Of a stretch of 64,000 nt of DNA, positions 7,045 through 16,161 are shown in pieces (position 1 is the stretch's first letter; each line of letters opens with the position of its first letter). Under the pieces are notes generated by a model. The model ran no database searches, was not told where the DNA came from, and was given only the letters and a program-made list of their open reading frames with translations. The DNA is from Methylocella silvestris (GTDB lineage: Bacteria; Pseudomonadota; Alphaproteobacteria; Rhizobiales; Beijerinckiaceae). A program made the position numbers and the translations under genes. The stretch covers positions 1-64,000 of the forward strand of contig NZ_PDZR01000017.1 of assembly GCF_002891535.1 (NCBI RefSeq), read 5' to 3'.

Positions 7045-10000
7045 TCACGCCACTAAGTTCCAGCCGCTTTCGAGAAAGCGCGTCGTCTCCATCATCTCAT
7101 TGATAAGAGCCTCCATGGTTAACACCAGCGCAGACAATAGCGCGCCGTGTTTTTCTGCTGGCGGCGGCTTTTCAGGTTGCGCCGCGTCGACTCGTTGCAA
7201 CAGAGGACGAAGGGCCTCGGCGATCGCCCGCGCGCCTGTCTGTCCGAACAGATCGCCATGCCAACCGGGGATGCGATGCAGACTTAGCTGACCTTTGACG
7301 TATCGCGTCCAGCCCATGCCCTTATCCATGTGGGGCGAGATAATGATCTCGCTTTGCAACAGGGCTACGTCGGACGGCGTCTCCCTGACGCGGTAGCCTC
7401 GCCGCGCGTCGTTCAAATGGCGCAGGAACCACTGGTCTTGACCGTCATTGCGTCCGGCCGGTTTCTCCTTGATGATATGCAATGCTGCCGCGAGATCGAG
7501 GATGCAACTTTTCCGGACCAACCGGTAGGACGCGAGGATCTCGCCGAAGCTCATTTCACCCTTGCGCATATCCCTGAGCTGGCGCCGCAACACATGTAGC
7601 CGGAACGCCAACTCCGACAACAGCCGCCGCGGCCAGGAGAGGCCCACAACATAGCCGGGGGCCCAGCTGTCGGCCAGGATGAGCAACGGCGTCTCCTCGC
7701 CCTGCTCGCGCAGCTGCCGCGCCGCCTCATAGGCGATGACGCCGGCGACGCAGTAGCCGGCGAGAATATAGGGACCGCGCGGCTGCATCTTGCGCAGGAG
7801 CCCGACATATTCCGCTGCAATGTCTTCGAGCGCCCGGTCGGGCGGCGATTGCGGATTGGCAGGGTCGAACAAGGCGACGTTCAAGATCGGCCGCTCCACG
7901 CCGAGCTCGCGAGCGAGATTGTAATAGAGCATCGGATCGTTGATGGTGACAATCGGCGTCTTGTCGCCGAGCGGCTGAATCGCGACCGTGCGCCAATCGT
8001 CCTCCCTCCTCTCGAGGCTCGCGAGATAGGCTGCGAAAGCCTTCAACGTCGGCGTCTTGAACAAGGATGAGACGGGAACTTTGAGGCCGAGCTTGCGGGA
8101 AACACGCGCCGCGATCCGGGTCGCCAGCATCGAATGGCCGCCGAGATCGAAGAAATTGGTCGCAAGATCAATGTCGTCCCGCTTTAGAACCTCGCGCCAG
8201 ACGGCGCCGGCGATCAGCTCCGTTTCGGACCAGGCGGCCGTGGCTGGCGGTTCGGGCGCCGCCGCCGCGCCGGGCCTCGGCAACGCCTTGCGGTCGACCT
8301 TGCCATTCGCCGTCAGCGGAAATTCTTTCATCATCACCGCCGCCGAGGGGATCATATGCGGCGGCAATTTGGCGCGCAAAGCCTCGACGATCGCCGCGAC
8401 GCATGAGGCGTTCGCGCCCGCCGCCGCCGCAAGCTTCAAATAGGCGACGAGCGGGCGCGCCGGACTATCGTCGAGACGCTCGACGAGCGCGTCGGCAAGG
8501 CGCGGGTCGGCGCGCAGAATGGCCTCGATCTCGTCGAGCTCGACGCGCTTGCCGTTGATCTTGACCTGCCGATCGGTGCGGCCGAGAAACAAGATCTCGC
8601 CATCTACGCCGCGCCGCGCCATGTCGCCGGTGAGATACAGGGCCCCCGTAGAGGCGCCCGCTGGACCTTCGATGAATTTTTCTGCGGTCAGCTCCGGCCT
8701 GTTCAGATAGCCGAGCGCGACGCCGGCGCCAGCACAGGCAAGTTGGCCGACCTCTCCGTCCGCGACCGGCGTCAAATCCGGCCCGAGAATAAGAATTTCG
8801 GTATGAGCGATCGCACTGCCGATTGGGACCGGGCCGCCGCCCCGGCCATCGCGCCGCGCCGCATAGAAGGAGGTAAAAGTCGTATTCTCCGTTGGACCGT
8901 AGATGTTCACAATTTCCGTCTGCGGCAATCCGGCCAACGCTTTTTCAAGATGCGGCGCCGACATCACCTCTCCGCCGACGAGGATGCGCCGCAACGGCCG
9001 CAGCCCGGCGAGCCGTTCGTCCACAAGTAGGTTAAACAGTCCGGTGGTCAAAAATGTCAGCGTCACGCCATGACGGCTGATGGTTTCACAGATTTCGTCC
9101 AGCGTCGGCCGCGGCTCGCAAATGATCGCGAGGCGCGCGCCGTTGAGAAGCGCCCCCCAGATTTCAAACGTGCTGGCGTCGAAGCCGAGCGGCGCCGCGT
9201 GGAGGATCACCTCCTCCGGCGCGAGCGTAGCGTAGTTCTGCCCGATCGTGAGACGCGCAATGCCGCGGTGGGGGATCATCACCCCTTTCGGGCGTCCGGT
9301 CGAGCCCGAGGTGTACATCACATAGGCCAGCGATTCCGGCCCGTTGCGGGATTCGAGCGGCGCGCTGCTTTCGCGCGAGGCCTCATTGAGAAAAGCCACC
9401 AGCGGAGCAAAATGCGCTGCGTCCGGCGCGGCGGCAAGGCTGCTGCGGTCGGCGAAGGCGAGCGTCGGCCGGCAGTCCGCGACCATGAAGGCGATATGCT
9501 CCTTCGGCGAGGCGGGATCAAACGGGACATAGGCTGCTCCCGCCTTCAAAACGCCGAGCATGGCGACGATCGCTTCGATCGACCGCTGCGTCAGAAGCCC
9601 GACGAGATCGCCGCGGCGGACGCCAAGCGCTCGCAGCCGCCTCGCGCATTGGGTCGAGCGGCGATCAAGGTCGCGATAGGACAGCCTACGCATGCCCTCA
9701 ACAACTGCCGCGGCGGCGCCAGCCGCGGCCGCGCGTTCGGAGAAGAGCGCGTCGACCGGCCAGCCCAGTAGATCGTCGGCAGGCGCCTCAGCGGCCGGAG
9801 CAGCTTCAATGGCGGGAAGCGCAAAGGCCGACAGCGGCGCCTGCGGCGTCGCGAAGGCGAATTCGAACGCGGCGACAAAACCCGCCAGCAAGCGCTCCAC
9901 GGTCGCCTTATCGAACAGCGCGGGATTATATTCGGCGGCGATGCGCCAGCCGTTCGGCCAATGGACGATAAAAAAATTGAGATCATATAGCGCGCCGGCC

Positions 10001-11178
10001 GACTCGGAAGGATGGCCGGTCAGTTCAAAATCGCCGTAGCGGGCGCGATGGACGATATGGCGGAACACCGTGAAATTGACCGACGCGAGCGCCGGACGGG
10101 TCTGATTGCGCGCCGGATTCAAGATCTCGACGAGTTTGTGGAAAGGCGTCTTCGCGTGACGCAGTGCGCCCTGAACGGTCTCGTTGACACGGCCGAGCCA
10201 GGCCTCGAAGGACGGATCGTCATCCGCGGAAAAACGCAGCACAAGATTATTGACGAAGCACCCGATCAAATTCTCAAGGTCGACGTCGTCGCGGCCGGCG
10301 CTCTGCGTCGCAAACAGAATATCCGATTTTCCGGTATAGCGGCGCAGAAGGAGCGTAATGACGGCGCAGCCGAGAACGAAGAGCGTGACGTTCCGCGTGC
10401 GGCCGATTCCCTCGATCTTTTCGGCAAGCTCCGCAGGCAGAATGATCGCGGCGATCTCTCCTCCCCGCGCCTTGGCGGCGCTGCGCGCGCGATCCCCGGG
10501 AACCTCGAAATAGGGAGCTCCCGACAGCTGGCGGCGCCAATATTCGAGCGAGGCGTCGAAAGCGCCGCTGGCCGCACATGCCGCCTCCCAACGGCAATAA
10601 TCGCCATATTGCAGCGGCAATTCCGGCAGGATGGCAGGCCGACCGCTGTCGATCGCCTCGGCGAAAACCCCGAACTCGCGCCCGGCGATGCTCATCGACA
10701 CGCCGTCGAAAACAAGATGATGCACGGTCAAAGCGATAAAAGCGTGATCGGGCGCGAGCTGCAGCAGCGTCGCCCGGATCAGCGGCAGTTTCTCAATATC
10801 AAAGGAGACGCGCGCGTCGCGCCGCACCAGCGCCATGGCCTCCTCGATCCGACGATCCTCGGGGATCGCCGCCAAATCGACGACGCTGAGTTGAAAGTCG
10901 AAGCGGGGGGCGACGACTTGAAACGGCTCGCCGTCTTCGTGGATGAAGCGCGTGCGCAGAATTTCGTGACGATCGATGACGGCCTGAAAGGCGCGCTCGA
11001 TCGTGTCGGCGCTGATACGGCCCACAAGCTCCCATCGCAGCGCGATGTTGGAGGCCGGGTTGCCGGGCTCCAGCGCATCCATGAACCAGAACGGCTGTTG
11101 CGCCGAGGAGCAAGAGAAAACAAGTTCGCCGGATCGGGAGAAAGGCTGATTGCAACCACGCTGATCGACTGAAGTCAT
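7045..11178 (-). CDS. Single-module nonribosomal peptide synthetase (C-A-T-TE)
   Basis: The start at 11178 follows GAGGAG by seven bases and gives about 1377 residues. Domains in order: condensation (HHLVFDG active site, residues 153-159); adenylation (VMYTSGSTGRPKGVM, IYGPTENT, YLTGDMARR, then PLTANGKVDRKAL); carrier (FFDLGGHSMLATRI, pantetheine serine present); and an alpha/beta-hydrolase thioesterase. The thioesterase elbow is GYCVAG, so cysteine replaces the usual serine. The binding-pocket residues I extract by motif alignment (DAFFLGITF) resemble Ile/Val-type codes; this is inference. A condensation domain at the N-terminus implies an acyl or peptidyl donor from elsewhere. No phosphopantetheinyl transferase, MbtH or exporter gene is in the window. 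Confidence 0.9.
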   Translation of the reverse strand: MTSVDQRGCNQPFSRSGELVFSCSSAQQPFWFMDALEPGNPASNIALRWELVGRISADTIERAFQAVIDRHEILRTRFIHEDGEPFQVVAPRFDFQLSVVDLAAIPEDRRIEEAMALVRRDARVSFDIEKLPLIRATLLQLAPDHAFIALTVHHLVFDGVSMSIAGREFGVFAEAIDSGRPAILPELPLQYGDYCRWEAACAASGAFDASLEYWRRQLSGAPYFEVPGDRARSAAKARGGEIAAIILPAELAEKIEGIGRTRNVTLFVLGCAVITLLLRRYTGKSDILFATQSAGRDDVDLENLIGCFVNNLVLRFSADDDPSFEAWLGRVNETVQGALRHAKTPFHKLVEILNPARNQTRPALASVNFTVFRHIVHRARYGDFELTGHPSESAGALYDLNFFIVHWPNGWRIAAEYNPALFDKATVERLLAGFVAAFEFAFATPQAPLSAFALPAIEAAPAAEAPADDLLGWPVDALFSERAAAAGAAAAVVEGMRRLSYRDLDRRSTQCARRLRALGVRRGDLVGLLTQRSIEAIVAMLGVLKAGAAYVPFDPASPKEHIAFMVADCRPTLAFADRSSLAAAPDAAHFAPLVAFLNEASRESSAPLESRNGPESLAYVMYTSGSTGRPKGVMIPHRGIARLTIGQNYATLAPEEVILHAAPLGFDASTFEIWGALLNGARLAIICEPRPTLDEICETISRHGVTLTFLTTGLFNLLVDERLAGLRPLRRILVGGEVMSAPHLEKALAGLPQTEIVNIYGPTENTTFTSFYAARRDGRGGGPVPIGSAIAHTEILILGPDLTPVADGEVGQLACAGAGVALGYLNRPELTAEKFIEGPAGASTGALYLTGDMARRGVDGEILFLGRTDRQVKINGKRVELDEIEAILRADPRLADALVERLDDSPARPLVAYLKLAAAAGANASCVAAIVEALRAKLPPHMIPSAAVMMKEFPLTANGKVDRKALPRPGAAAAPEPPATAAWSETELIAGAVWREVLKRDDIDLATNFFDLGGHSMLATRIAARVSRKLGLKVPVSSLFKTPTLKAFAAYLASLERREDDWRTVAIQPLGDKTPIVTINDPMLYYNLARELGVERPILNVALFDPANPQSPPDRALEDIAAEYVGLLRKMQPRGPYILAGYCVAGVIAYEAARQLREQGEETPLLILADSWAPGYVVGLSWPRRLLSELAFRLHVLRRQLRDMRKGEMSFGEILASYRLVRKSCILDLAAALHIIKEKPAGRNDGQDQWFLRHLNDARRGYRVRETPSDVALLQSEIIISPHMDKGMGWTRYVKGQLSLHRIPGWHGDLFGQTGARAIAEALRPLLQRVDAAQPEKPPPAEKHGALLSALVLTMEALINEMMETTRFLESGWNLVA

Positions 11179-11444
11179 AGTAAGACTCCTCACGAGGAAG
11201 CGCCCTGCGCAATAACCATCGACGTTCGACGTCGCGCTCAACGCACTCTACAATCTGAGCTTTGTCGATAGTTCGCTATTGTGCATCATTACGAAATTTT
11301 AATCTTTGCGCGAAACCTCCCATCGGCGGTTAGACTACATAATTTGCAACCAGACTTCAATCGCTCCCATGAATCAGCAAAATATTACCTGACACGTTCG
11401 CCCGCGCGCTAACCACCTCTGAGGAAAGTGAATAGGCCGCCGCT

Positions 11445-11525
11445 ATGGAACCTGAAGCCATCTGGCATTTCAAAACGGGGCCGCTTTGGCGCAATCTTCT
11501 TGAACGAGGGCTGATCTTTGGCCCG
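11445..11525 (+). other. Putative conserved leader reading frame, copy 1
   Basis: A short frame starting MEPEAIWHFK ends its conserved part with a Gly-Pro at codons 26-27 and overlaps the downstream small-protein gene in another frame. A second copy lies at 15224, at nearly the same distance from a paralogous gene (101 versus 103 bases ATG to ATG). Twelve of 27 codons encode the same residue in both copies, and seven of those twelve differ only at silent positions. That is what selection on a peptide would leave. There is no obvious ribosome site and the function is unknown. Confidence 0.45.
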
Positions 11526-11545
11526 GTGATCCAAGGAGGACGTCA

Positions 11546-11839
11546 ATGGCGAAATCAGCTTCAGACCTCATCAGTCTCGGCCTCACGGGGGCCCTCTTGG
11601 CCTGCGGCGTTCTCTTTTCCGGAGCCGCCGAAGCCAAACCTGGGAAGATGATGCAGGTCGAACTTATCAAGATGCAGCGCGCGACGATGGCGAATGGCGC
11701 CAAGGCTACCGTTTATATCGTTAAAATGGACGGCCATATGATGGTCGCCATACCTTCCAACCAAATTTCGGACAGCTTGAGGCGCCAGCTATTCCGGACG
11801 CCGTGCAAGCAAAATTTTGGAACGGGCTACTGCTCGTAA
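11546..11839 (+). CDS. Small secreted protein, copy 1 of a local family
   Basis: This 97-residue protein has a signal peptide (LTGALLACGVLFSGAAEA) preceded by an AGGAGG ribosome site. The mature part, containing ATVYIVKMDGHMMVAIP, shares 25 of 36 residues with the protein at 15327-15587 over the core region. The C-terminus adds two cysteines absent from the paralogue. I know no named family for it. A product secreted to the periplasm or beyond is inferred. It is preceded by a conserved short frame (11445) and followed by a terminator. Confidence 0.7.
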   Translation: MAKSASDLISLGLTGALLACGVLFSGAAEAKPGKMMQVELIKMQRATMANGAKATVYIVKMDGHMMVAIPSNQISDSLRRQLFRTPCKQNFGTGYCS

Positions 11840-11984
11840 AGCTGTGGCGATGAGATTCGGCTGCCGCGCCACGACGGGCGACCGAGGCGCCCCCGAGCGG
11901 CCTCTACCTTGCCTGCCACTTCCTCGCTGGATACTCGACAGTTTGGCTGGGCCATCTGCCTCGATGGCAAATCCCGCGCCATAA

Positions 11985-12011
11985 AAAAAGGCCCCGCTGG
12001 GGGCCTTTCTT
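11985..12011 (-). terminator. Rho-independent terminator of the patatin gene (bidirectional)
   Basis: A GGCCCC-GCTG-GGGGCC stem is flanked by A and T runs. Read on the minus strand it is AAAGGCCCCCAGCGGGGCC followed by a run of T, 31 bases after the patatin stop. It could also stop plus-strand transcripts from the small-protein gene. Confidence 0.85.
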
Positions 12012-12041
12012 ATTGAGGGGCGGCATCCGCCAGGGGGCCGG

Positions 12042-13241
12042 TCAGACCGTCTCAAGAGTCATGCGCCGCACTTCGTGCAGGTGAAAGCCTTCGAGCGGAT
12101 CGACTTCGCGCTCCCAGGGCGCGTCTTCGAGTATGCTTGCGGCGTCGGCGCGGCCCGCATCCCAGCGCGTCTTTATTCCCCGGCGGCTGAAGTCGATGTC
12201 CTTGGTGTGGTCCTCGCCGTCTTGCGCCGGCGCAAGCAGTCTCACAACATGGGTCTGGGTCAGGCAACCATAGGCGGCCATCTCCTGCACCCGCGGGCTC
12301 AGGCGCTCGTCATCGGGAAGGCGCGCGGCGAGTTCGGCGATGATGTGCCGCAGGCGATGGATCTGCTTTTGCCGCTTGATGTGGCTCAGCGCCCGGCTGG
12401 CGTATTGAATTTCTTTCTGGCGGTGCATCACCTGCCAGATGGTTTCCGGCTCTGGGCCCTGTGGATTCCAGATATGGACGGCGATAACAAGAGAATGGCT
12501 CCGCGGGTTGTCGTCGAAGACGGCCTCGACCGGCGTGTTCGACAACATGCCGCCGTCCCAATACAGGTCGCCGTCGATCCGGATCGCCGGAAAGGCGGGC
12601 GGTAAGGCGCCGGACGCCATGATGTGCCGGGCAGTGAGTTTTGTCTCACGGCTGTCGAAATAGCGCATGTCGCTCGTGCGAAGATTGGCCGCGCCGACGG
12701 TCAGCCGCGGCGCGCAGGCCGACAGGCGCTCGAAATCGACAAGGTCGCAGAGGGTTCGCTCAAGCGGCCTGGTCGAATAATAGCCGGCCGCCTCCGGGGC
12801 CATCGGAATGTGAAGGCCGAGAAAAGCCAGCGGGTTCGGTCTGAAGAAGTCGGCGACGCCTTGGGTCAGCGTCATCCAGTTCGGCAGGCTCCGACCGGGC
12901 CACGGCGTGGCGCCGAAAAAATCCAGCGCGGGGCTTTCTTCGACGCGTCGCCAAAACTCTCTCAAGCGATCAAGGCGATGCTCTGGCTCATTGCCGGCGA
13001 TCAGACTTGAATTGATGGCCCCGATGGAGGTTCCGATGACCCAATCGGGCTCGATTCCGGCCTCATGCAAAGCCTCATACACGCCCGCCTGATAGGCGCC
13101 GAGCGCGCCGCCGCCCTGAAACACCAGAACGATTTGTCCGACGTCGGGACGCGGCTTTTGCCGCCGCAACTCACGAGGCGGCGCCTCCTGCGGCTCCCCC
13201 GCAGCGCCGCAGATCTCGTCGTGAGTTGCGCTTGTCGTCAT
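12042..13241 (-). CDS. Patatin-like phospholipase
   Basis: About 399 residues from the ATG at 13241, chosen because GGAGG precedes it; a frame continues further upstream without a better site. The N-terminal patatin domain has the oxyanion loop VFQGGGALGAYQAG, the nucleophile elbow GTSIGA and the dyad aspartate in YWDGGMLSNTP. All catalytic parts of a Ser-Asp lipase are therefore present. The C-terminal third resembles the DUF3734 extension found in bacterial patatins that act on membrane or storage lipids. It has no signal peptide, so it is cytoplasmic. It is monocistronic with its own terminator. Confidence 0.85.
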   Translation of the reverse strand: MTTSATHDEICGAAGEPQEAPPRELRRQKPRPDVGQIVLVFQGGGALGAYQAGVYEALHEAGIEPDWVIGTSIGAINSSLIAGNEPEHRLDRLREFWRRVEESPALDFFGATPWPGRSLPNWMTLTQGVADFFRPNPLAFLGLHIPMAPEAAGYYSTRPLERTLCDLVDFERLSACAPRLTVGAANLRTSDMRYFDSRETKLTARHIMASGALPPAFPAIRIDGDLYWDGGMLSNTPVEAVFDDNPRSHSLVIAVHIWNPQGPEPETIWQVMHRQKEIQYASRALSHIKRQKQIHRLRHIIAELAARLPDDERLSPRVQEMAAYGCLTQTHVVRLLAPAQDGEDHTKDIDFSRRGIKTRWDAGRADAASILEDAPWEREVDPLEGFHLHEVRRMTLETV

Positions 13242-13519
13242 TTCGACCTCCATGCCCGCGGCCCCGCAAGAGGCGGAAGAGGCGTCCCAAAATGTGCGGC
13301 GGGGTCGCACAGCGTCGAGCGCCAACGCTTCGGTTTTACAAGCGGCCGCGGCTGCGATGAACTATTGTATGGATCCTCTTTCAATAGCGGCCGGCTATTG
13401 GCCATAGCGGCGGAAATCGTCCACTCTGATAGAGGCGCGGCCTCGCCGCGCACGGACGAGAAAGACGAGCGCGCAATCCCGGGGCGATCATTCGCTTCGG
13501 CGCACATGCGAGAAGCGAC

Positions 13520-14221
13520 TTGAACGCCAAAACGAAATTGCGCGAAGCCCTCGCCGGCATCTGCGCGGCGGATATGACCCTCGCGCAGCGGCTCGCCGCC
13601 TACGCCGCGGCGATGCGGGAGTTCAAATCGCCCTTTTCGGACGAATACGACCGGATCGTCGAGCGACTACGGGCTGGGGACGCCGGAGCCGGCGCGCCGC
13701 AGCCGGGCGAGATCATGCCTTCGTTCGTCTTGCCAGCCGCCGACGGAAGGCTGATCAGCCTCGACCAGCTTCTGGCGAGCGGTCCGCTCGTCGTGAGTTT
13801 CAATCGCGGCCATTGGTGTCCATTCTGCAAGATCGAGCTGCGCACCCTGGCCGCCGCGGAGGACGACATCGTCGGCTGCGGCGCGCAGATCGTCTCGATC
13901 ATGCCGGACCGGCAACCGTTCGTCGCGCCGCTCGCGGCTGAGCTCGCCGGCAAGGTGCTGATCCTGACTGATATGGACAACAGCTACGCCTTGTCGCTGG
14001 GTCTTGCGATGTGGATTGGCGCCCCAGTTCAAAAATTGTGTTTGGATCACGGCCTGCCGCTTCAGGACTACCAAGGCAGTAACGCCTGGTTTTTGCCTCT
14101 GCCGGCGACATTCGTGGTGGCGCCGGACGGACGCGTCGCCGCGCGTTTCGTCGATTCAGAATTCCGCGCCCGCATGGCGATCGAAGATATCATGGCGGCG
14201 CTTCAATCGCTGAGAGCCTGA
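13520..14221 (+). CDS. Peroxiredoxin-like (AhpC/TSA family) protein
   Basis: This 233-residue protein has a thioredoxin-fold core containing PLVVSFNRGHWCPFCKIEL. The CPFC motif places the peroxidatic cysteine in the usual position after the second strand. It then has ILTDMDNSYALSLGL and PATFVVAPDGRVAARF. These proteins reduce peroxides in the cytoplasm. The apparent start is a TTG at 13520 with only a weak ribosome site; a downstream ATG at codon 19 is the alternative. It is convergent with a LysR gene. Confidence 0.8.
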   Translation: MNAKTKLREALAGICAADMTLAQRLAAYAAAMREFKSPFSDEYDRIVERLRAGDAGAGAPQPGEIMPSFVLPAADGRLISLDQLLASGPLVVSFNRGHWCPFCKIELRTLAAAEDDIVGCGAQIVSIMPDRQPFVAPLAAELAGKVLILTDMDNSYALSLGLAMWIGAPVQKLCLDHGLPLQDYQGSNAWFLPLPATFVVAPDGRVAARFVDSEFRARMAIEDIMAALQSLRA

Positions 14222-14237
14222 CGGGGTTACGCCAAAC

Positions 14238-15119
14238 TCAGGGAGCCGGCGGCTCCCAGGCCCTCGCGCGGAGAAGATTCATCAGCGCCGCAGTCTGCAC
14301 ATCCCGCTCGCGCCCGGCGACGGCGTAAAGATAGAGCGTTCGCTTGAGATCAAGGTCGGCCACCGCGATTCGAATCACGCCCTCGGGGCAAGGGGTGCTT
14401 TTCGGCAGGATTGCGACGCCAAGCCCTTCGCCGACGAGCTGCATGAGATCTGCGTCGCAGACCATCGCATGCTCGCCGCCAAAGGTGATTTCGTGTTCAC
14501 GGCTGAATTCGAGCCAAGCGTCCGCGAGCTCGCAATAGGGCCGCGTCAGCAAGCGCTCTGCCGCGAAATCGGCGAGCGCGCCGCCGCCGGGCGGCGCGCG
14601 GCTCGCAGCGACGACAAGATCGAATCTCTCTGAAAACAGTGGCCACGCATCAAGCCTGTCCCACGTCTCCCCGAGGGGCCCGGCAATCGCCATCGCAGCC
14701 TCTCCCTTCTTGAGGCGCTCGGCGATCTCATGCGGGGTTCCACGCAGGAAGCGCAATTCGAGAGCAGGAAAAACGCGCAGCAGCTCCCGGAGCGGCGAAA
14801 CCAGAAGGGCCATGCTAACCGAATGCGATAGCGCTAGCGTCAATGATGCGACGGCGCCCTTTTGTATGGAGACGGCAAGCTTTTTCGCCGCAAGCGCGCC
14901 TTCATAGCATTGCCGCATCAGCGGCAGCATCTGCTGACCAAAGACGGTCAGATGCGTCAGATTTCGCTCGCGACGGAAAACATCGCCCCCAAGCTCCGCC
15001 TCGAGAAGCTTGATGGCGCGCGTCAGGGATGGCTGCGCGACGTGGCACTCTTCCGCGGCGCGCGTAAAATTCAGGGTGCGGGACGCCGCCAGAAAGTAGC
15101 GTACCTGATGCATCTCCAT
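14238..15119 (-). CDS. LysR-family transcriptional regulator
   Basis: The N-terminal winged helix-turn-helix reads MHQVRYFLAASRTLNFTRAA and then HVAQPSLTRAIKLLEAELGG, the standard LysR DNA-binding domain. A periplasmic-binding-fold effector domain follows and ends near residue 290. The start is placed at the ATG at 15119 (MEMHQ), close to the family's normal start; the frame extends ten codons upstream. It is divergent from the second leader frame and small-secreted-protein unit (15224-15587), so it may control that unit. This is inference from position only. Confidence 0.85.
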   Translation of the reverse strand: MEMHQVRYFLAASRTLNFTRAAEECHVAQPSLTRAIKLLEAELGGDVFRRERNLTHLTVFGQQMLPLMRQCYEGALAAKKLAVSIQKGAVASLTLALSHSVSMALLVSPLRELLRVFPALELRFLRGTPHEIAERLKKGEAAMAIAGPLGETWDRLDAWPLFSERFDLVVAASRAPPGGGALADFAAERLLTRPYCELADAWLEFSREHEITFGGEHAMVCDADLMQLVGEGLGVAILPKSTPCPEGVIRIAVADLDLKRTLYLYAVAGRERDVQTAALMNLLRARAWEPPAP

Positions 15120-15223
15120 CGAAATTTGCCTCGGGGCGCGTGTAGACAAGCTTGGGCGATACTAGGCCTGGGAGTGCGAGAGGGGGATAGCCCGCTGGCA
15201 AGCGCCGCGGATAGTCTCTCGCT

Positions 15224-15304
15224 ATGAAACCCGAAGCAATCCAGTATTTCAAAAGAACGCCCATTCTCGCCATTCTCCTGACCGGCAGGCCGACCTACGG
15301 GCCT
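15224..15304 (+). other. Putative conserved leader reading frame, copy 2
   Basis: A frame starting MKPEAIQYFKR with Gly-Pro at codons 26-27. It aligns without gaps to the frame at 11445 over 27 codons, with mostly silent or conservative changes at the retained positions. It lies in the gap between the divergent LysR gene and the second small secreted protein. Confidence 0.45.
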
Positions 15305-15326
15305 GGCAAATCGCAGGAGAACGCCA

Positions 15327-15587
15327 ATGTCCATCCCGACTTCAACTCTCATGTTTCGCACTCTGGCCGGCGCCGCCCTTGCGGCCGGCGTTCTGTTCGC
15401 CGGCGTGGCGGAAGCGAAGACCAGAATGATGCATGTCCAGCTGCTCAAGTCGCAACAGGCGACATTTGAAAATGGCTCAAAAGCCACCGTCTATGTGGTC
15501 AAAATGAATGGCCACACCATGGTCGCCATACCGGCCGAAAACATTCCAGACGCGCTTCACCAGCAGTTGTTCACGGTCAAACATTAA
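15327..15587 (+). CDS. Small secreted protein, copy 2 of a local family
   Basis: This 86-residue protein has a signal peptide (LAGAALAAGVLFAGVAEA). Its mature core contains KATVYVVKMNGHTMVAIP and is closely related to that of 11546-11839. A ribosome site (CAGGAGAA) precedes the ATG. It lacks the C-terminal cysteines of copy 1. No function is known to me. Confidence 0.7.
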   Translation: MSIPTSTLMFRTLAGAALAAGVLFAGVAEAKTRMMHVQLLKSQQATFENGSKATVYVVKMNGHTMVAIPAENIPDALHQQLFTVKH

Positions 15588-15766
15588 GTCCAGCCGCCGC
15601 CGACCGAAGACAGCTCGCGCATTCAAGACAGCAACATCGTCAAACATAGGCTGCAAGATCGCTTTCTCGCGCTGTGGCGACGGGCGAGATCGCTCAGCCG
15701 CGGGCCTAGCGGCGAGCGCTGTCGCCAACACGGATTAAGTCTGCTTTTTCAATGAGAGGATACGCC

Positions 15767-16012
15767 ATGAATAGAGACCTGTTGCGCTGCCTGGCGATTG
15801 TCGGCGCGCTCGCCGTCGCCCCTGCCGCATTCGCCGCGGGTCTCGACGGCTTCGAATATCAGAAAGAGATGAATGTGACGATGAAGAGCGGTAAGACGGT
15901 CGCGCTCACAATCGGAAAAATGGATGGAAAGACCGTGGTCGTCCTCCCCATGGAAGATCTCGACTATCTCTTTGAGCGCGGCGAGGGTCATACAATGGCG
16001 ACCGGCCCCTAA
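15767..16012 (+). CDS. Small secreted protein, distant third member of the local family
   Basis: This protein of about 81 residues starts at ATG 15767 after GAGAGGA. It has a signal peptide (LAIVGALAVAPAAFAAG) and a core MKSGKTVALTIGKMDGKTVVVLP. The core keeps the K-T-V, KM-G and V-V-x-P spacing of the two proteins upstream but otherwise diverges. It has no copy of the leader frame. Membership is tentative. Confidence 0.55.
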   Translation: MNRDLLRCLAIVGALAVAPAAFAAGLDGFEYQKEMNVTMKSGKTVALTIGKMDGKTVVVLPMEDLDYLFERGEGHTMATGP

Positions 16013-16030
16013 GGGCGCATCGATCTTGGG

Positions 16031-16049
16031 CGGATCGTATCGCGATCCG
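16031..16049. terminator. Short palindrome between convergent genes
   Basis: A 7-bp stem (CGGATCG / CGATCCG) with a 5-base loop lies between the third small-protein gene and the molybdoprotein gene. It has no T-run, so terminator activity is uncertain. Confidence 0.3.
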
Positions 16050-16161
16050 TCCAGACCTCATGTCAACAATCGGCGTCGCCGCCTGTTATTCACTTATGCG
16101 GTTTGCCGTGGCCCCAACAATGACGCGCGTAATGACGCTTCATTCAAGCGAAAAGATCGGG

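Noticed and set aside
14240-14257. A GGGAGCC-GGC-GGCTCCC palindrome at the convergent peroxiredoxin/LysR boundary
   Set aside because: It lies within the last LysR codons (Pro/Pro/Glu) and has no T-run, so a terminator call is not justified.
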